This document shows positions 10,110 to 22,929 of a stretch of 64,000 nucleotides of DNA, one piece after another. The stretch comes from Cheilinus undulatus. Taxonomy: Eukaryota; Chordata; Actinopteri; Labriformes; Labridae. Position numbers and translations under genes: made by a program. The notes beneath the pieces were generated by a model, which ran no database searches, was not told the origin of the DNA, and saw only the letters and a list, made by a program, of their open reading frames with translations. Position 1 is the first letter of the stretch; each line of letters opens with the position of its first letter. The stretch lies in contig NC_054873.1 in NCBI RefSeq assembly GCF_018320785.1, positions 33,942,196 through 34,006,195 of the forward strand. The letters run 5' to 3'.

Positions 10110-11395
10110 TTAAATGCTATGGAAACAAAAATGGCTGCCCGAGCACTCAACACAGTGCAAGAATAATCCATCAAACAATGAATCAATCTTTGTATTTATG
10201 GCGCTAATTCACAACCGAAGATACATTAAGAGACTTTACAGAGAGGGCAGGCCTAGACCGCTCTCTGTTGTGGCCTATCATAGTAAAGACCAGTGTGAAT
10301 CACCATTAGCACAGCGCTAGCAGTCCTTAGCCCTATAACAGTAGTGACAAAAATCTTCCCTTCAATGGGCAGGAATTTCCAGCAGCCCAGACTCATGTTG
10401 ACAGTCTTTTGCTGAAGCTGCACTGGGGTTTGAAAGACTGATAACCCACAATTGATAGGCTCAACCCATCCAGGTGCTTTGCCCAAACAATGCTGGCAGT
10501 AAATGGGAAAGTTCAGCAGTAAAATAGATGTCTGTCACTCAGGGGACCAGGGTTCATGGCTCTGCTATTTATTTAATTATTGATGTCAGTATGGTTTTTT
10601 TGTTTTTGTTTTTTTTACATGACGCGAAGCAAGAGCAAAAGTCTGATCACTGAGAGAGAAAAACAGGAACTGTAATCAAAAAGATAGATGTTCGAAATTC
10701 TAAGACTAATAATTTGGTTGCTATTTTAAAATTGTTCTCTTGATGTGAACATTTATTGGCTTGGATCACATTTTTTTGTTCTCAAATGCTTATTTTTGTT
10801 TGATACTGAAAAAGTTTTGTTTGAATCTTTTTGACACAAATCTCCTTCCATACTAACAGCGGAGGTCTGCGCTCTCCGAGTGCTTTTCTAGTTTATTTCT
10901 GTTTCCCTTTGAGTTACCTAGCATCTACTTCCTGGTTTGAACAAAGATGGTGCTTCTTCTTCTTCTCAGGAAATTCCAACAGGTTGTACACTGGAGAATG
11001 TAATGCTGCCCTCTGCAGGCTACAGATTGTTCCCTATCTTAGATACAAATCACTTTTTAATGGGGGCATTTTATGACCTCTCTGCCAATAGACTGAAATT
11101 ACCTCTTAGAAAAAAAGATAGTTGTTAGAGAAGGAAGAGAACCCCAAAGCAAGAACATCTTCAAATGAATGATGTTTTTTATTCCTGTATTTATTACACA
11201 GGGGTTTGACAGAGAGTTGTTTTCAAACTCACACAGTGACGAAAACTGTCTGGATGCTTGACTCTTAAGATAGCTGACCAGACCACTATGTCCCAGCCTT
11301 AATCTTGTAAGAACAACATCAAACCTTCTCTCAGACAAGATCTGTCTACTTTATTATGCCTCCATGTCAGCTACAGCCAGAAACTGGAGGCATTT
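10110..11395. other. Intergenic, nothing identified
   Basis: No exon or repeat boundary is supported. ORFs are under 82 codons and overlap each other in several frames without coding character. Confidence 0.45.
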
Positions 11396-11399
11396 TGTT

Positions 11400-11530
11400 T
11401 TCAGGTTGTCCAACCAGGCTGTTTTAGTGATTGCGATATCTCAAGACAGATTTGAAGGATTTTCTTGAAACTTTTCTCAATCGACTCAAGGATGAACTGA
11501 ATACATTTACAGATACAAGGTCAAGGCTAT
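11400..11530. repeat. Single unit of the 'GGTCAAGGTC' fish repeat
   Basis: Contains GCGATATCTCAAGACAG, then TTCTTGAAACTTTTCTCAA, then GACTCAAGGATGAACTGA and ACAAGGTCAAGGCTATA, the same order of phrases as in the arrays at 22000-22390 and 22930-23330. Confidence 0.6.
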
Positions 11531-11767
11531 AGCAGGTATTCATTTGATTAATTGTTTCTGGTGCTGATTTGATGACTTTTGCTCCTTTTTGGTTGTTGTT
11601 CTGTGTGTTGAGGGTGGCGCCCTGTTATTTGTTCCACTTAAAGTATGGTCCTCTTGCCTTTACTGCTCGGTCAATGCACTACAATTAGTAAGTCAACTGC
11701 TAACATATAAAGAACGACAAAAGAGAAGATAATCCTTAATTTAGAGAGTTTTTAAAGGATGCACTTT

Positions 11768-11940
11768 TTGCCTTTATTTGATAAGAAGGCTGAAGACTAG
11801 AAATATTTGGAGAGCGATGGGAGAAAACATGCAGACAGTGCAAGGATCAGGTCTTGACCCTGTGACCAGTGCATCTAGAATTGTTCCCTCTGTGTTGGAG
11901 CACCTACTCTACCAAATGAGCCAAACCAGTCCGCAAATTC
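11768..11940 (-). mobile_element. tRNA-derived SINE
   Basis: On the minus strand TGGCTCATTTGG (11923-11912) fits the pol III A box TRGCNNAGYNGG, and GGTCAAGACCT (11859-11849) sits where a B box would be. The 3' part (GCCTTTATTTGATAAGAAGG on the plus strand) is the usual tail of a common fish SINE that inserts as a tRNA-like head plus a short body. The B box is degraded, so it is probably inactive. Confidence 0.6.
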
Positions 11941-11999
11941 AGACCATTTTTATGCACCTTCATTGACCTATGGTACATGGTCATAATAAAATTGCCTTG

Positions 12000-14900
12000 T
12001 ATTTCAATGACAAATTCAGTGGTGAGTATTTAACCCTGTTGTTTATTCATATAATACTATATGTGTGCTTTCTTACTTAGAAAACACAACTTGGTGAATT
12101 CATTGTTGGCACAGGGGATTATGGTCAGGTTGCAACATCCTGAAGAGCAATGAAGAGGCGAGTACCCACAGCTGATTAGAGCCAAATGTAATGATGTGCC
12201 AATTACTGATCTTAACTGCTGCATATGGCCCTTAAAATAAGATATACTAGGAACTACACAAAGGTGGATATCAGACATATAAACTGCTTGAACCTCTGCA
12301 TCACCACATGCCCTTTAAAGAATCTTAATGTTATAAAATACAAGTCTGAGCCAGCCTACACAGAAACTATCCGACCTGTGGGAAATATCAGCGTGATGCA
12401 TTAGTCCAGCTAAAGCATTATTTGTCCAGAGAAAGGACGCAGCAGGTGTTTAAGCTGAATGCTGTAGCCACCAGAAAAGAACCAAGAAAACAGTGGAGAC
12501 CAGCTGAGAGGGGAGTAGAGTCTGGATTAAGAAGATCATAAGAGGAGACACATTTGGACAGGCAGCAGCTGAACTAGACACCTGGGACACGGAGCCCTTA
12601 TGTGTGGAAAAGTAAAGGCTTTCTGTAATGTTGAGATTTGGTTTGCAGAATCTGGAAAGGAAGAGCTGAGAGGTAGAATACAAACACTCCTTTTGCTGAT
12701 TACCATGCTGGTCCCTGTGGCAAAAAGGAAAGAGTGTTACTGAGGATAGATGCAGAGACGTAGGGAGAAAACAGAAATGCACTGTGTTTTACTTTAACAT
12801 GAAAAAGACCTGTTCGGCTCTGTGGCTTTGAGTCACTTGCTGATTCCATATGCTTAAGTTCCTTTCCTTTTTTAAGTCGTCAAAGAGTTTGCTGTAATTG
12901 CTTAAACAACTTCCTTTGGTAGGTATCAAAGCTTACAGAGCTAATTAGTTGACTAACCTCCAACATGTAAAGCATTTGCTGCAGGAAGAAAAATTTACAT
13001 TTTCCATTTAGAGTCTAATCTTGTGCTTTAATTGTTCCTTTGGCTTGTAAAAGTCACATATCCATGCTATTACCAGGCTGGTGTTGCTGAAATTAAATCT
13101 ATATTTCTGTTCTGGCTCACAAACTCAAACATGAACATGCGCTCCGAGATTTAGGTGGGGATTTATGAGCTTTGAAATTTCACTATGGTGTATTCTGTGA
13201 GTGACTTTTTTAATTAGAGAGAGACTAGATGAGGCAAAACGCGTAGTTCACATGGTTTCAAGCAGCTGTAATGTGTCATTTCTTTTTTTAGTGGTACATA
13301 TTTTGGTATATGTTATACGCAAGGAGAGATGCACATGCAATCTTAAGTTACACACACGCTGAAAGAATTCCTGGCCCAGACATCAGAGAGGAGTCCTAAT
13401 TTCAAGAGGACAAGCACAGTTCATCAGTGGTACAAGCGCAGCGCTTTATCTCACACAGCAGGTGTGTGGATTACCTTTTATAATTGCTTCTCTCAATGAG
13501 CATGGCAAGGGCAAAGCACTACTGCAGTCATTGAATTTTGGAAAAAAAAAAAAGATGATGAAGGAGGAAAAGGGTAAGGGACAAGAAGAGGAAGGTGAGT
13601 TTCAGTCATTTTTAGTGCACGCTACTGGAAAAGCAAACCCAATTGCCACCGAGACGAATCAGATCTGTGTATTAGGGTATTAACAGTGAATTCAGAGAGA
13701 AAGGTTGTCCTCTCTCCCTCTAGTCCCGTTGTCGTCTACTGGAGGAAATATTTCACGACTAAAAGCTGTTTAAAATGCCAACACCCAACAGAGGCAGAAG
13801 TCAAATGAGAATTGTCTGCCACCTCTAAAACCATCATTTTACATTTGTGTCTGTCACAACCAGGCACAGAGGAGCATCATTATAACATCATTATAATGGC
13901 GCCAGAGCTCATCCAGGCCACTGGGGGCAGAATGGAGCAGATGGTGCAGCAGAAGAGGCAGATGTTACAAATAAAAATGTCCTCCTTCTTCAGCTCCTTT
14001 AACTCTGCCTCATCTTTTAGTTCCACCAAGCTCAGGAAACTCTACCAGGGCTCTTACAAAAAAACATACACATAGTGTTATCTTTTAAGGTCAGTATAGC
14101 GTTAGCATTACATTAAATTATTGTTTGAGTTGCATTTCCCCTCATAACTCCTTTTCTCTTTCTGCATCTCTCTCTCTCCCCCCATCTTTCACTGCATCTA
14201 CAGACAGCAATGCTCTGTGTCCGTCAGCCAATTAGTATGATTGGTCAGAGAGGTCTCTCTGTGTCCGTCTAACAGGAAACATGCTAATCTGGTTTCTTAA
14301 CTACCTTCCTTCTTCAAAAACAGTTACTCCCTCTGCTCCAAAAAATTCAAGGTCATAATAAACAGAAAAAAAAACAGATCATAAAAGAAGAAGCAATGGC
14401 GCTGAAAAGCTAAAAACCTGACAACTTTAGAAGATGAAAGGGCCAAATGTGGAAAACATTTTTTTAAGCTTGCAGATTGATGTAAACATACCAGGTTGAG
14501 ATGAATCAGGTAAGCTAGCAGTGCTAGATGTGCAATACAAAACCCAACATAAAACGTGCATCCACTGACTACGTTTATGAATGAAGTCAGTGACATGTGT
14601 TTTGTTATATGGCTTAATATATAGGCCATACAATAGGGTTAGGTTCTATGCAAATAGTCGCTATGTTACTACTTACAGCTGGAACTGAATGAGAAACAGC
14701 TGTAGCCTCTTATTCAGTTTACTGCTAACAGTGAGCGTGAGGAAGAGCCACCACTGCCAAGAACAGCCCTGAGAGAGGGCAGGTAGGATTGTATAGGATA
14801 GAGGCCTTCCTGCTCTATTTGAAGAGTGCCTGGAAAAAATGTCATGGTTGAAATTCTGGGGGAAAATATTGTACTAATGGAGGACTTTTAAAGTGTAAAA

Positions 14901-15242
14901 AAGGAGTTAACTCTGTAAAGCCTGTTTTGTTAAAAAAAAAAATATATAATAATAATCCCATGGTTAGTCAAAATTATGGTAGTAAAAAACTCCATTTAAA
15001 GGTTACTAACTAAAGTGGGCTGGTCCAAGTCTTGAAACTCCAGGGCTAAAAATTTGTCCCACCCTGGCCCTGACATGATAGGATATGAGTCTATCTGATA
15101 TGATATGATATATTCAAAAAAAAGTTGATTAGATTTGCCAGAATGTGATTATGATGTTATTTGAAAAGGATATGCTAAGAGATGTGACAAAAACATACAG
15201 TACATCTGGCTACCCTGCCTTGGATAGTTGCCTTTTGATATG
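12000..15242. other. Intergenic, no gene recognised
   Basis: More than 3 kb without a supportable exon. An 11-12 base A run occurs near 13541 and a CT-rich tract near 14160-14180. The ORF at 13812-14075 contains a Gln/Met-rich stretch that could not be tied to a family. Confidence 0.4.
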
Positions 15243-16707
15243 CAATGGGTAAAGTATTACAAAGTTATCCGTTAGAGTACTCAGATTACTTTTTGTTGTA
15301 ACGAGTAACGTAAAGTAAGTAATCCCATTTTAGTTACATTTTCATAAAAGTAATCCCTTAATGAAAGAAAAATCACAAATTTCCTCTCTCTTCCATGGCA
15401 TCAAAAAGACAGAAAGAAAACTAGAAAAGCACTCGGAGAGCGCTGCCATTAGCCCTATCTCCCAATAGTGAAGAATCCTTTAAAAAAATTCCTGGATCCG
15501 TCCCAATGTGCCCCCCACCATGGCATTCCCCGATTACTCCCTCCCCGGTGGGGTGGAAACACAGTGAGGCAAAGCATTGGCTTCGCTACAGGTGCCAGCA
15601 GATGCACCCATGGTCTCACCGGACGACTGGAAGTCATGGCAGAGGGTGAATATTCCTCTATTCCTCCCAGCATTGTGAGTATTCTCCCTACAATTCGCTG
15701 TCTTTCTCTCTGTTACGCTCCGACTCATCTCCTCGACCGGACGTGTTTCTTTCAAACTCTATAAACTCTAAAACTTTGAATAGAAACACAGCCAAACACT
15801 GCTGCTGGGATTGAAGTTACTCATGTCCTCCATCTCCTGGTGTAAAGTGGTAACAGCGCAGAGCTCAGCCATTAGCCCTATCTCCCAATAGTACAGCAAC
15901 CTTTAAAAGATTCCTTGAACCAGACGGTGATCCAGATCACTCCTAAAATCTAATCAGTTCTTCCTTATGCCATTTCTGACATTTCCTGAAAATTTCATCA
16001 AAATCCGTCCTCAACTTTTTGAGTTATGTTGCTAACAAATGAACGAACAAACTAACAAACAATCGAACCAACGAACAAACCCACCCGATCACATAACCTC
16101 CTTGGCGGAGATTAAAAGGAAGCTTCTTGACGCATCTGCTCTGTGTGTCCTTCTTTCTTCCTGTAGTCACATTGCCAGCAGAAGGTAAACGTTCTGTGCC
16201 ATTACGTGTGCATTGTTAGCTTGTTGATTCAGCGAGATGACAGAGAGGACAGCATGACACTGTGGAATTATCCCCATTATGATGGATTTTTGGATAAAAG
16301 GGACAAGAACAGCATCGTGGTGAAACGTAAGTTTAAAAGGTCCATTTGCTTTCATTGAATCAGCTGTGCAGCCGTTCCATTTACACACTGTTATTATGCA
16401 CAGGGTTCCAGTAATTCTGTTGGCCTCTGCTGAGCTTGTTGTCAGATTGTGAGCATGTGAAAGAGCTGTAAATGTTTTTCTGTCTGTTAGAGGTGTTCTC
16501 AGGCTGCAGAGATACAGATTATGGGCTGTACATTGAAGTGCGATCGTAATCTGTCATTTTTACAACCACTGAGTAATATAGTAACGCAAAAGTACTCTAA
16601 CCTGTAAGTTTTAGAAGAAGGCTAAGTAACGTAGTAACATAAGTTACTTTTCACAGTATGTAACGCAGTAATCTAACGAGTTTCAAAAGTAACGCTACCC
16701 AACACTG
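15243..16707. mobile_element. hAT-type element with GTAACG-rich ends
   Basis: The right end, reverse complemented, starts CAGTGTTGGGTAGCGTTACTT, the signature of a very common fish hAT-like family. The left end starts CAATGGGTAAAGTATTAC, which aligns with it after a small deletion. The flanking octamers are TTGATATG (15235-15242) and CTGATATG (16708-16715), a 7/8 match as expected for an 8-bp duplication. Repeated GTAACG/TAACG and AGTACTCT phrases fill both ends. The middle holds LINE-like modules and no transposase. Confidence 0.7.
15448..16112 (+). mobile_element. Two RTE-like LINE 3' modules inside the hAT element
   Basis: GCCATTAGCCCTATCTCCCA begins two direct copies (15448 and 15870), each followed by AATCCTTTAAA/CAACCTTTAAA and a 'TTCCTGGATCC'-like phrase. 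The second continues into ATTTCCTGAAAATTTCATCA, AAATCCGTCCTCAACTTTTT, AACAAA-type repeats and CATAACCTCCTTGGCGGAG, the usual 3' end of an abundant fish RTE-type LINE. The assignment is from memory of the motif set. Confidence 0.5.
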
Positions 16708-16859
16708 CTGATATGAGATATCTGTGCAGCAAAAAAAAAATTAGGTCATAATTACAATATCATGCATGCAAGGCTTTTTTTGTTTCAATGTGAATAACCT
16801 TTATGCTCCCCCATAACACTCCAGGCTTCAGTTTAAGACCTTGACTCTGGTGGAGTCTT

Positions 16860-17347
16860 TCAGCCAGGTACAAAAATTACCCAGAACCCCATAGGGAGAG
16901 TCTGTCCTGATTTTGAGGGGCAGCTAAACCACATCACCGCCCAAGAGGTCGAGGTAACCCAGCGTTCCATCCAACAGTACCTTAAATTTTTCAGAAACAC
17001 CCTTTCTGTCTCCTTATATCTCTTCTCACATTGTGCTACAAACAAGTGTAGGCCCTTGAGACTTAAAGAGAGCTGCTTGTGAGCTAATTTTAGACCCTCC
17101 CCCATAGTTTGCCTAGAAACTCCAGATGACACATGGGAAGAAAGTTTGCTTCTGTGTATAAACTTCAGAAAGCTGTTTGCCTCTTCAGGTGAGGGTACTG
17201 TAAATCTGATCAAAGTCCTAAATAAGACCTCATAGAGCACAGAGAGTTTGTGTAATGCTGCGGTGACCTCCACAGAAGAAAAGCTCTGCTGCATCTGCTG
17301 AATACCAGTGCCTGCTCTGCATATAATGTAGGTGGTTGAGTTTCTAC
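16860..17347 (-). pseudogene. Unidentified coding-like block
   Basis: A plausible acceptor (TTCACAG, AG at 17349-17348) opens a frame that stays open for about 160 codons to a stop at 16860. Its peptide is amphipathic and helical in look (SVLYEVLFRTLIRF, LKLAHKQLSLSLKGLHLF), with more Leu and charged residues than random ORFs here. After TTTAAGG near 16984 a second frame reads KVLLDGTLGYLDLLGGDVV and then stops, so a frameshift or a GTACTG donor may lie there. No family was recognised, and a chance ORF remains possible. Confidence 0.25.
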
Positions 17348-17429
17348 CTGTGAATCATAGATGAAGAGGCTTGTAGAAGACAAGTCTTTTATAATATAGA
17401 GAACAAAGCAGAGTAAGTATGGCATCAGC

Positions 17430-18109
17430 ATTTAAGAGTTCACCTTCGATTTAACAGGAAAAGGCAACAGAAATGCATTAGGTCCATTGTAAACTGTACA
17501 TACAATTGTACTGTACTGCAATTACTAATATAACGTTGATTTCAATTGTCATTAATGCAGTAAAGAGACAGATTACAGTGGTAACTGCAGTCTTCAAGTT
17601 TTACGCTTTTATCATGTGTCAAGCTGATTCCTGGTCTGACATTTAAAGATGATGCTGTTTTCAAGGCCAAGCTGACAAGAAATCCACTATTACCACAGAG
17701 CAAGTGAGTTTCCTCTGTCCAGTAACAACAATATAAACTATCATGTTCAAGGTTTGCCTGAACAAATGCAGAAGATTGCAGTACCAGTAAATGGTTGTGA
17801 ATTACGTCTGCTAACTGTGAGACTGAGATCAACTCAAGGCCGCATTCGACCAAACAACAACTAACCATAACCATGTTATGTGAGGTTTATCACAATTTCC
17901 AAGAGGAAAGAAATATTAAAGTTTACATGCACTTTACTTTTTCAGTGTTTATACAGACCTGTCATGTTTTTTACTTTTGTACTCCTTATGCACAAATAAG
18001 TTATTATTGTGCAAATTTTTATTTTCAGATGTTTTATTGCTCAAAAATGTGAGGTGACCTACCAAATATGTTCACATGGGCATGAAAATAATTATTAAAA
18101 AGTTGTCAA
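17430..18109. other. Intergenic, nothing identified
   Basis: No supportable exon or repeat was found. Confidence 0.45.
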
Positions 18110-18139
18110 CAGGTTATTTGTGTATTTCTACTTCTTACT

Positions 18140-18256
18140 GAATCAACATCGAAGCATTTAAATCAAAATCGAATCGAATTGATATCGAATCGAATCGCAA
18201 CCTAAAAAAATCGAAATCGAATTGAATCGTGAAGTTCTTAACAATACCCAGCCCTT
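18140..18256. mobile_element. End of a DNA transposon with an ATCGAATCG tract
   Basis: Alternating AAATCGAATCG and GATATCGAATCG phrases lead to GAATCGTGAAGTTCTTAACA, then ATACCCAGCCCT, the pattern at one end of common fish hAT-like elements. No matching opposite end was found. Confidence 0.45.
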
Positions 18257-18269
18257 CTCTTTTGTGACA

Positions 18270-18545
18270 TCTTCTCTTTGGCACATCTTTGGCAACACTG
18301 CATGTCTAATGCTGATGTGCTCAGGAGGGTGAAGATGGGAAGGGACAGCTGCCTGTTACAGAAATGGCAGTGGCACTTTTACAGGCACCTGGCGCGCTTC
18401 CCCAGGCCTGATTCAGCTGACTGCATACTCGGTGCCCAGGACCCAGTGGGCTGGTCTAGACGCCAGGGGCGACTGCATGCTTTGTGGAGGAGGCAGCTAG
18501 AGGGATACCTGGAGAGATGGGGCATGGGCCTGGCCTGACCTGACC
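18270..18545 (+). mobile_element. LINE ORF2 C-terminal fragment
   Basis: The frame 18278-18538 encodes a short Trp/Arg-rich peptide including KWQWHFYRHLARFPRPD and GRLHALWRRQLEGYLERWG. This matches the style of LINE C-termini downstream of reverse transcriptase (RxxQWxGHxxRxP, then RRRxxRPxxRWxxx). Higher GC than the flanks supports an inserted origin. Only the last 85 codons remain. Confidence 0.45.
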
Positions 18546-18559
18546 ATGTAAACTGGGAT

Positions 18560-19880
18560 AAGGATAGTAGTACTAAATTGCCAAGTTGAGCTATAACTGG
18601 AGCTGAATTTATGCATTTACTGCATGTAAACATTCTGATTGTATGCCTTTTAAGAAAAAGTGATAGCAGCCTCATCACATTTATTTCAGTTGTACTCAAT
18701 GTAAACATCATCCCATGCACTACTGTGCCAACTCACAGTCATCATTGACTGGACAATCTATAAAAACATCTCAGAGTAATCCAGGCCTTTGGTAATCTAT
18801 CTCTAAATAACTGTAGAGACTCATCAATCAGCCATAAATTCTTTATTTATGTCAGCTTGTTGAACTCTGCAAAAGTTGTTTTCCTTGTACTCTGGTTCAT
18901 AAAAGTGTCCTCTTGCCTTCACTTAAAATGACATTTTGTTGTTGACATCAAAATTGCATTTCTCCTGAATGTGCTCCCTCCTCCATAAACTGCTGAGACA
19001 AACAACTTGTCTGATAACACAGACTGCATACTCAGAAAATGAAACATTGCATGCTTAAAAGCTGTTTTGTTGTCTGGCAGCCTTGAGAAGCAGTGACACA
19101 TTCAAAAATAGTGTGGCTTTAATTGATGATGTTGACTAAAGTTGGACTGAAAAAGTTTTTCTACAAAGTCTGACAGTTTTAGTCTAGATGCTTTGTTGTT
19201 CTGCTCAGCATCTTTCTATAAGTCACACTGTATTGATAAGAACCTCAATACATAGTGTACCCGACTTTAAAAAGTCTGAACTATCCCTTTAAAAGTTGCA
19301 TATAACCTCCACAGTGTGCTGCAGAGGGCAGCAGCTTTCTACAGTGTACTTTTTAAGCTATGGGGCCATCTTGGCACTGTCAACTCAGACACCACACCAT
19401 GCATCATGACGAAAAGTAGCAAGAAAGAAAAAAACTCCCTGATCCTTTTATCTATAACCACTCTGGAGTGGATTTTGCGCCTTCTCGGTACCAGCCCGGG
19501 AGCTTAAGTGAAGCTTAAATAGCTATTATAAAGCAATTAACTTGTGGGTGCTGACATATGCATCTTCCCTTGCCATCTGTTTCTCTGGTGAGGGATGACT
19601 GTTAAGTTGCAGCTCAGTGTTTACTGGGTAATTCCCAGCATGCCACTGCCTCCTTCTGCTCGACAGAAGTACTGCAGCTGTATTTAAAATAATTTAATGA
19701 CAGTATAAATCGTTCTACTCTAAGATTTAATGCATGTATCCTGTTACAACTTTATAGCATTCCAGACAAAAACCTGAGACTTCTTGTAACTGTCGTTTAA
19801 CCTTCCAACTCAGTTTAGATGTTTTTTCTACCTATTTTCTCTGCACTGGCTTTCAGTGAAATTCAAAATATAGACATGAT
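18560..19880. other. Intergenic; one orphan MITE end
   Basis: CTGAACTATCCCTTTAA at about 19278-19294 resembles a TTAA-MITE right end, but no left partner was found. The rest is unassigned. Confidence 0.4.
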
Positions 19881-19889
19881 CAGACACGT

Positions 19890-21240
19890 CATTATGCAGG
19901 GTCTGATCAGGGTAATTTTTCCTCTTCAGGCCAGAGAACTCAGTGACCATTATTTCCAAAAACATTCTGAAACATTGACTCATCAGACTACAGCACAGTT
20001 TTCCACTTCAGCTCAGACCATTATACTGAAGATGAAAAATATAAGACAGGACATCTCTTCTGTTTTAACCAATGTTCCCAAAGACTCAACTTTGTCATTT
20101 AATGTGGTTTACATCCTTTTCTTATCACAGGGTCGTTTCTAATGACAGCACTACTGGATCTGAATGAGCAAGATCAGCATCAGCAATTCAAGCAGCACAG
20201 CATCCCCTTAAGGGCAACGAAGGTGTTTTTAACTCCTGGTGCTCAGTGCATGCTTGTTTTCATATTTTGAGGGGCAGTCCCAAAAACTCTCTCCCTTTAA
20301 TTTTGATCCCATTATGTCAGCATAAAAAGAAAGTTTTCCTTTTATATCCGGTTTTCACAACATATACGGTGTCCCAACCTTTTTGGAATTTGGGTTTGTT
20401 ATGGATGTAATTGGGTCATTGTCTTGCTGGAAAATAAGTCTTTTCCCAGGCTGTAGTTCGTTTGCAGACTGAATAAGACTGTCCTCCAGGATTTTCCTAC
20501 ATTTTGCTGCAGTCAGGGCCAGCTGCCGAGAAACATCCCCACAGCCTGATGCTGCCACCACCGGGCTTTATAGCGGGATGGTGTGTTTGTGGTGATGTGC
20601 AGTGTTTGGTGTCCAGACCAAAGAACTTTCTTCCACTTGACCATGGAGTCTCCCACATGCCTTTTGGTGAACTCTAGTCAAGATTTTATTTGACTTCTCT
20701 TCAACAGTGCCATTCTCTTTGCCACTCTCCCATAAAGCGTTGACTTGTGAAGAACCCAGACAACAGTTGTATGCAGAGTGGCTCCCATCTCAGCTGCTGA
20801 GGCTTATAACTCCTTCAGAGTCATACTCTCTCTCACTAGTCTTCTTCTTGCACAGTCACTCAGTTTTTGAGTTTTTTGATCTTGGCAGATTTACACATGT
20901 GCCATATTCCATTGTTGATGATGGATTTAACCAAACTCTGGGGATGTACAGGGCCTTGGAAATGTTTTTGCATGCATGGCTTGACTTATACATTTCAAAA
21001 ACATTTTCCCCAATTTGCTTGGAGTGAGCTTTTGTTTTCATGGTGTAATGGTAGCAAGGAATTCTGACTAACCAGTGGACCTTGCAGACTATGTGTCTCT
21101 ATACTACAATCACTTGAGACACATTCACTGTTACCAGATGATCCCCATTTCACTAACTGTGAGACTACTTGCAGCAATTAGCTGGACCTCTGTTGAATTA
21201 GGTCAGTCACTTCAAAAGGGGTGAAAATTTATGCAAGTGC
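19890..21240 (-). mobile_element. Tc1-like transposon relic, copy 1
   Basis: On the minus strand the frame near 20355-20561 contains LIFQQDNDP, the catalytic-core segment of Tc1 transposases in which the second Asp of the DDE triad sits, preceded by a degraded upstream domain. The residues after it (ITSITNPNSKKVGTP) do not preserve the usual KH motif. The 20940-21240 part (TTTTTGCATGCATGGCTTGA, then CATTTTCCCCAATTTGCTTG) is the non-coding end common to these fish elements. Multiple stops make it inactive. 20175-20908 is nearly identical to 23860-24592. Confidence 0.6.
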
Positions 21241-21249
21241 CTATTCTAA

Positions 21250-21990
21250 GTTGTCAATCTCTGAACTGAGTTATGTCAGATCAGCTTTATCATTTACTGT
21301 AACTTTGGACTTTAAGAAGAGGCTCAACAAACAGAATAAATCAAAGCCTGGTGTCCTAAACCCACTGCAATTCATCCAAACACCTGTCAAGGTGTGATGG
21401 AGCTATGGTATCTCTGATCCTCCCCTATATGCTCTTTTTTGCATGCTTTCAGAAATATCTACAGCAGGAGATCTTTGAGTGTCAGTATGTTGTGATGTTG
21501 CTGCAGGAGCAGAGAGAAATGCTCTCATCACACGTGCATAAATTGTCAAGCTTACATAAAAAAACGAATTTTGCATAGATTTTTGAGTATGTATGTTAAC
21601 AGAGGAAAAGAGAGGAAAAGATGCCATATGCAGAGGATGAGATGTCCAAAAGACTGGCTGGAGCTGACAATAAGGGCTACAAAAAAGATGTGTGCTGAGT
21701 ATGGCTGCAACAACTTCAGAGACTTCCACAAGACGCTGAAGGAGATGAAGAGGAGAGGGGAGGTGTGGGTGGGCCTGTCACACAGAGAGCTTGTTCATGT
21801 AACACAGGATCACAAAGACAAGAAAAGGTTTAGGATGGGATTTAAGAAACTGGTTTAAATTGGGTGGAATGGAAAAGATGGGAAGAAACGTTAAATGTCA
21901 CTTGGCAGAGCTTTGGTAGCAAAGGTATGTTGCATAGCAACTACACTGAAGATGTGAAAAACCCTTTGCAGTATTAAATTTTTCATTTTT
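21250..21990. other. Intergenic, nothing identified
   Basis: The Lys/Arg-rich ORF at 21571-21858 has no recognisable domain and no splice context. Confidence 0.4.
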
Positions 21991-21999
21991 AAACCTGTG

Positions 22000-22390
22000 A
22001 ACACACTTTGGATGATTTTCTATTTCTGCCTCTGAGCTGGTGAGAGCTGAGGCAGGAGGATCTATGAATTTAAGGTGGTCTGTGTGGACCATCTCTCGGG
22101 ACTGTTGTTGTAAACACAATTTCTCAAAAATGCATGGACAGATTTTCTTCAAACTTTGCTCAAATGTTTCACTGACCCAAAGATCAGCTGAATAGATTTT
22201 AGAGTTCATAGGTTAAAGGTCAAGGTCCTTGGACTTCATGTCCATCCATTTATTTCCAGGACATTCTTAAGAACACAATATACACAATATCTAAACTTTG
22301 CACAAATATTCGTCCTGACTCAAGGGTGAACTGATCGAAACTTGGAGGTCAAAGATCAAGGTCATTAGGAATAATGTTCTTCCCTTGCTT
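22000..22390. repeat. Decayed tandem repeat, 'GGTCAAGGTC' family
   Basis: Three or so degenerate units of roughly 110-125 bp, each with an AATTTCTCAAAAATG-like phrase, then TTCTTCAAACTTTGCTCAAA, then TGACTCAAGGGTGAACTGAT, then GGTCAAAGATCAAGGTC. The unit order is constant, while spacing and sequence drift. Confidence 0.65.
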
Positions 22391-22929
22391 GACAGAGCAA
22401 TTCTTCAATCAGGAACACTCTCATCATATATTATACCAGTTTATTGAAAAATAGATATACAGTTTTACTTGGTGGAGAAGGCACTGCTCTAAAAGATGCT
22501 CTCAAGGTAAGTCAACAGCATGCTTTGACTTTCCAGGAAGCACATGGCTAGAATCCCCCATATGGATGGATACATTTATGACAAATGCATACTGAATACA
22601 GTAAAATAAGTTGAGAAGCACTTGATCCATGGCAACATGTGTCTGAATATGAGAGTGCAATAACCTTTATATTATAAAGGAGGAGGATGGGGTGGAGGAG
22701 GTTAAGCTTTGCCAGTAGCATCAGCAGCTTGGAGTATCAGCATTAATGCAAGCAGGGATTAGTGAGAAATACGTTACATTTGAATACACTGCTGTGTTGA
22801 GAGAAAGAGCTGTGATTGGCTTTAGAGGCTGGGAGGCAATAATTAGGATCAGCAGGCTGTCAGCAGATCACAGCTGAGAGTATAAGTACAGTGGTGTGCA
22901 TTAATTAAAGTTGAGCTTTATCTATGGAC

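Noticed and set aside
19278..19294. AACTATCCCTTTAA as the right end of another TTAA MITE
   Set aside because: No matching AGGGATAGTT left end with TTAA was found within 1.5 kb, so no element can be delimited.
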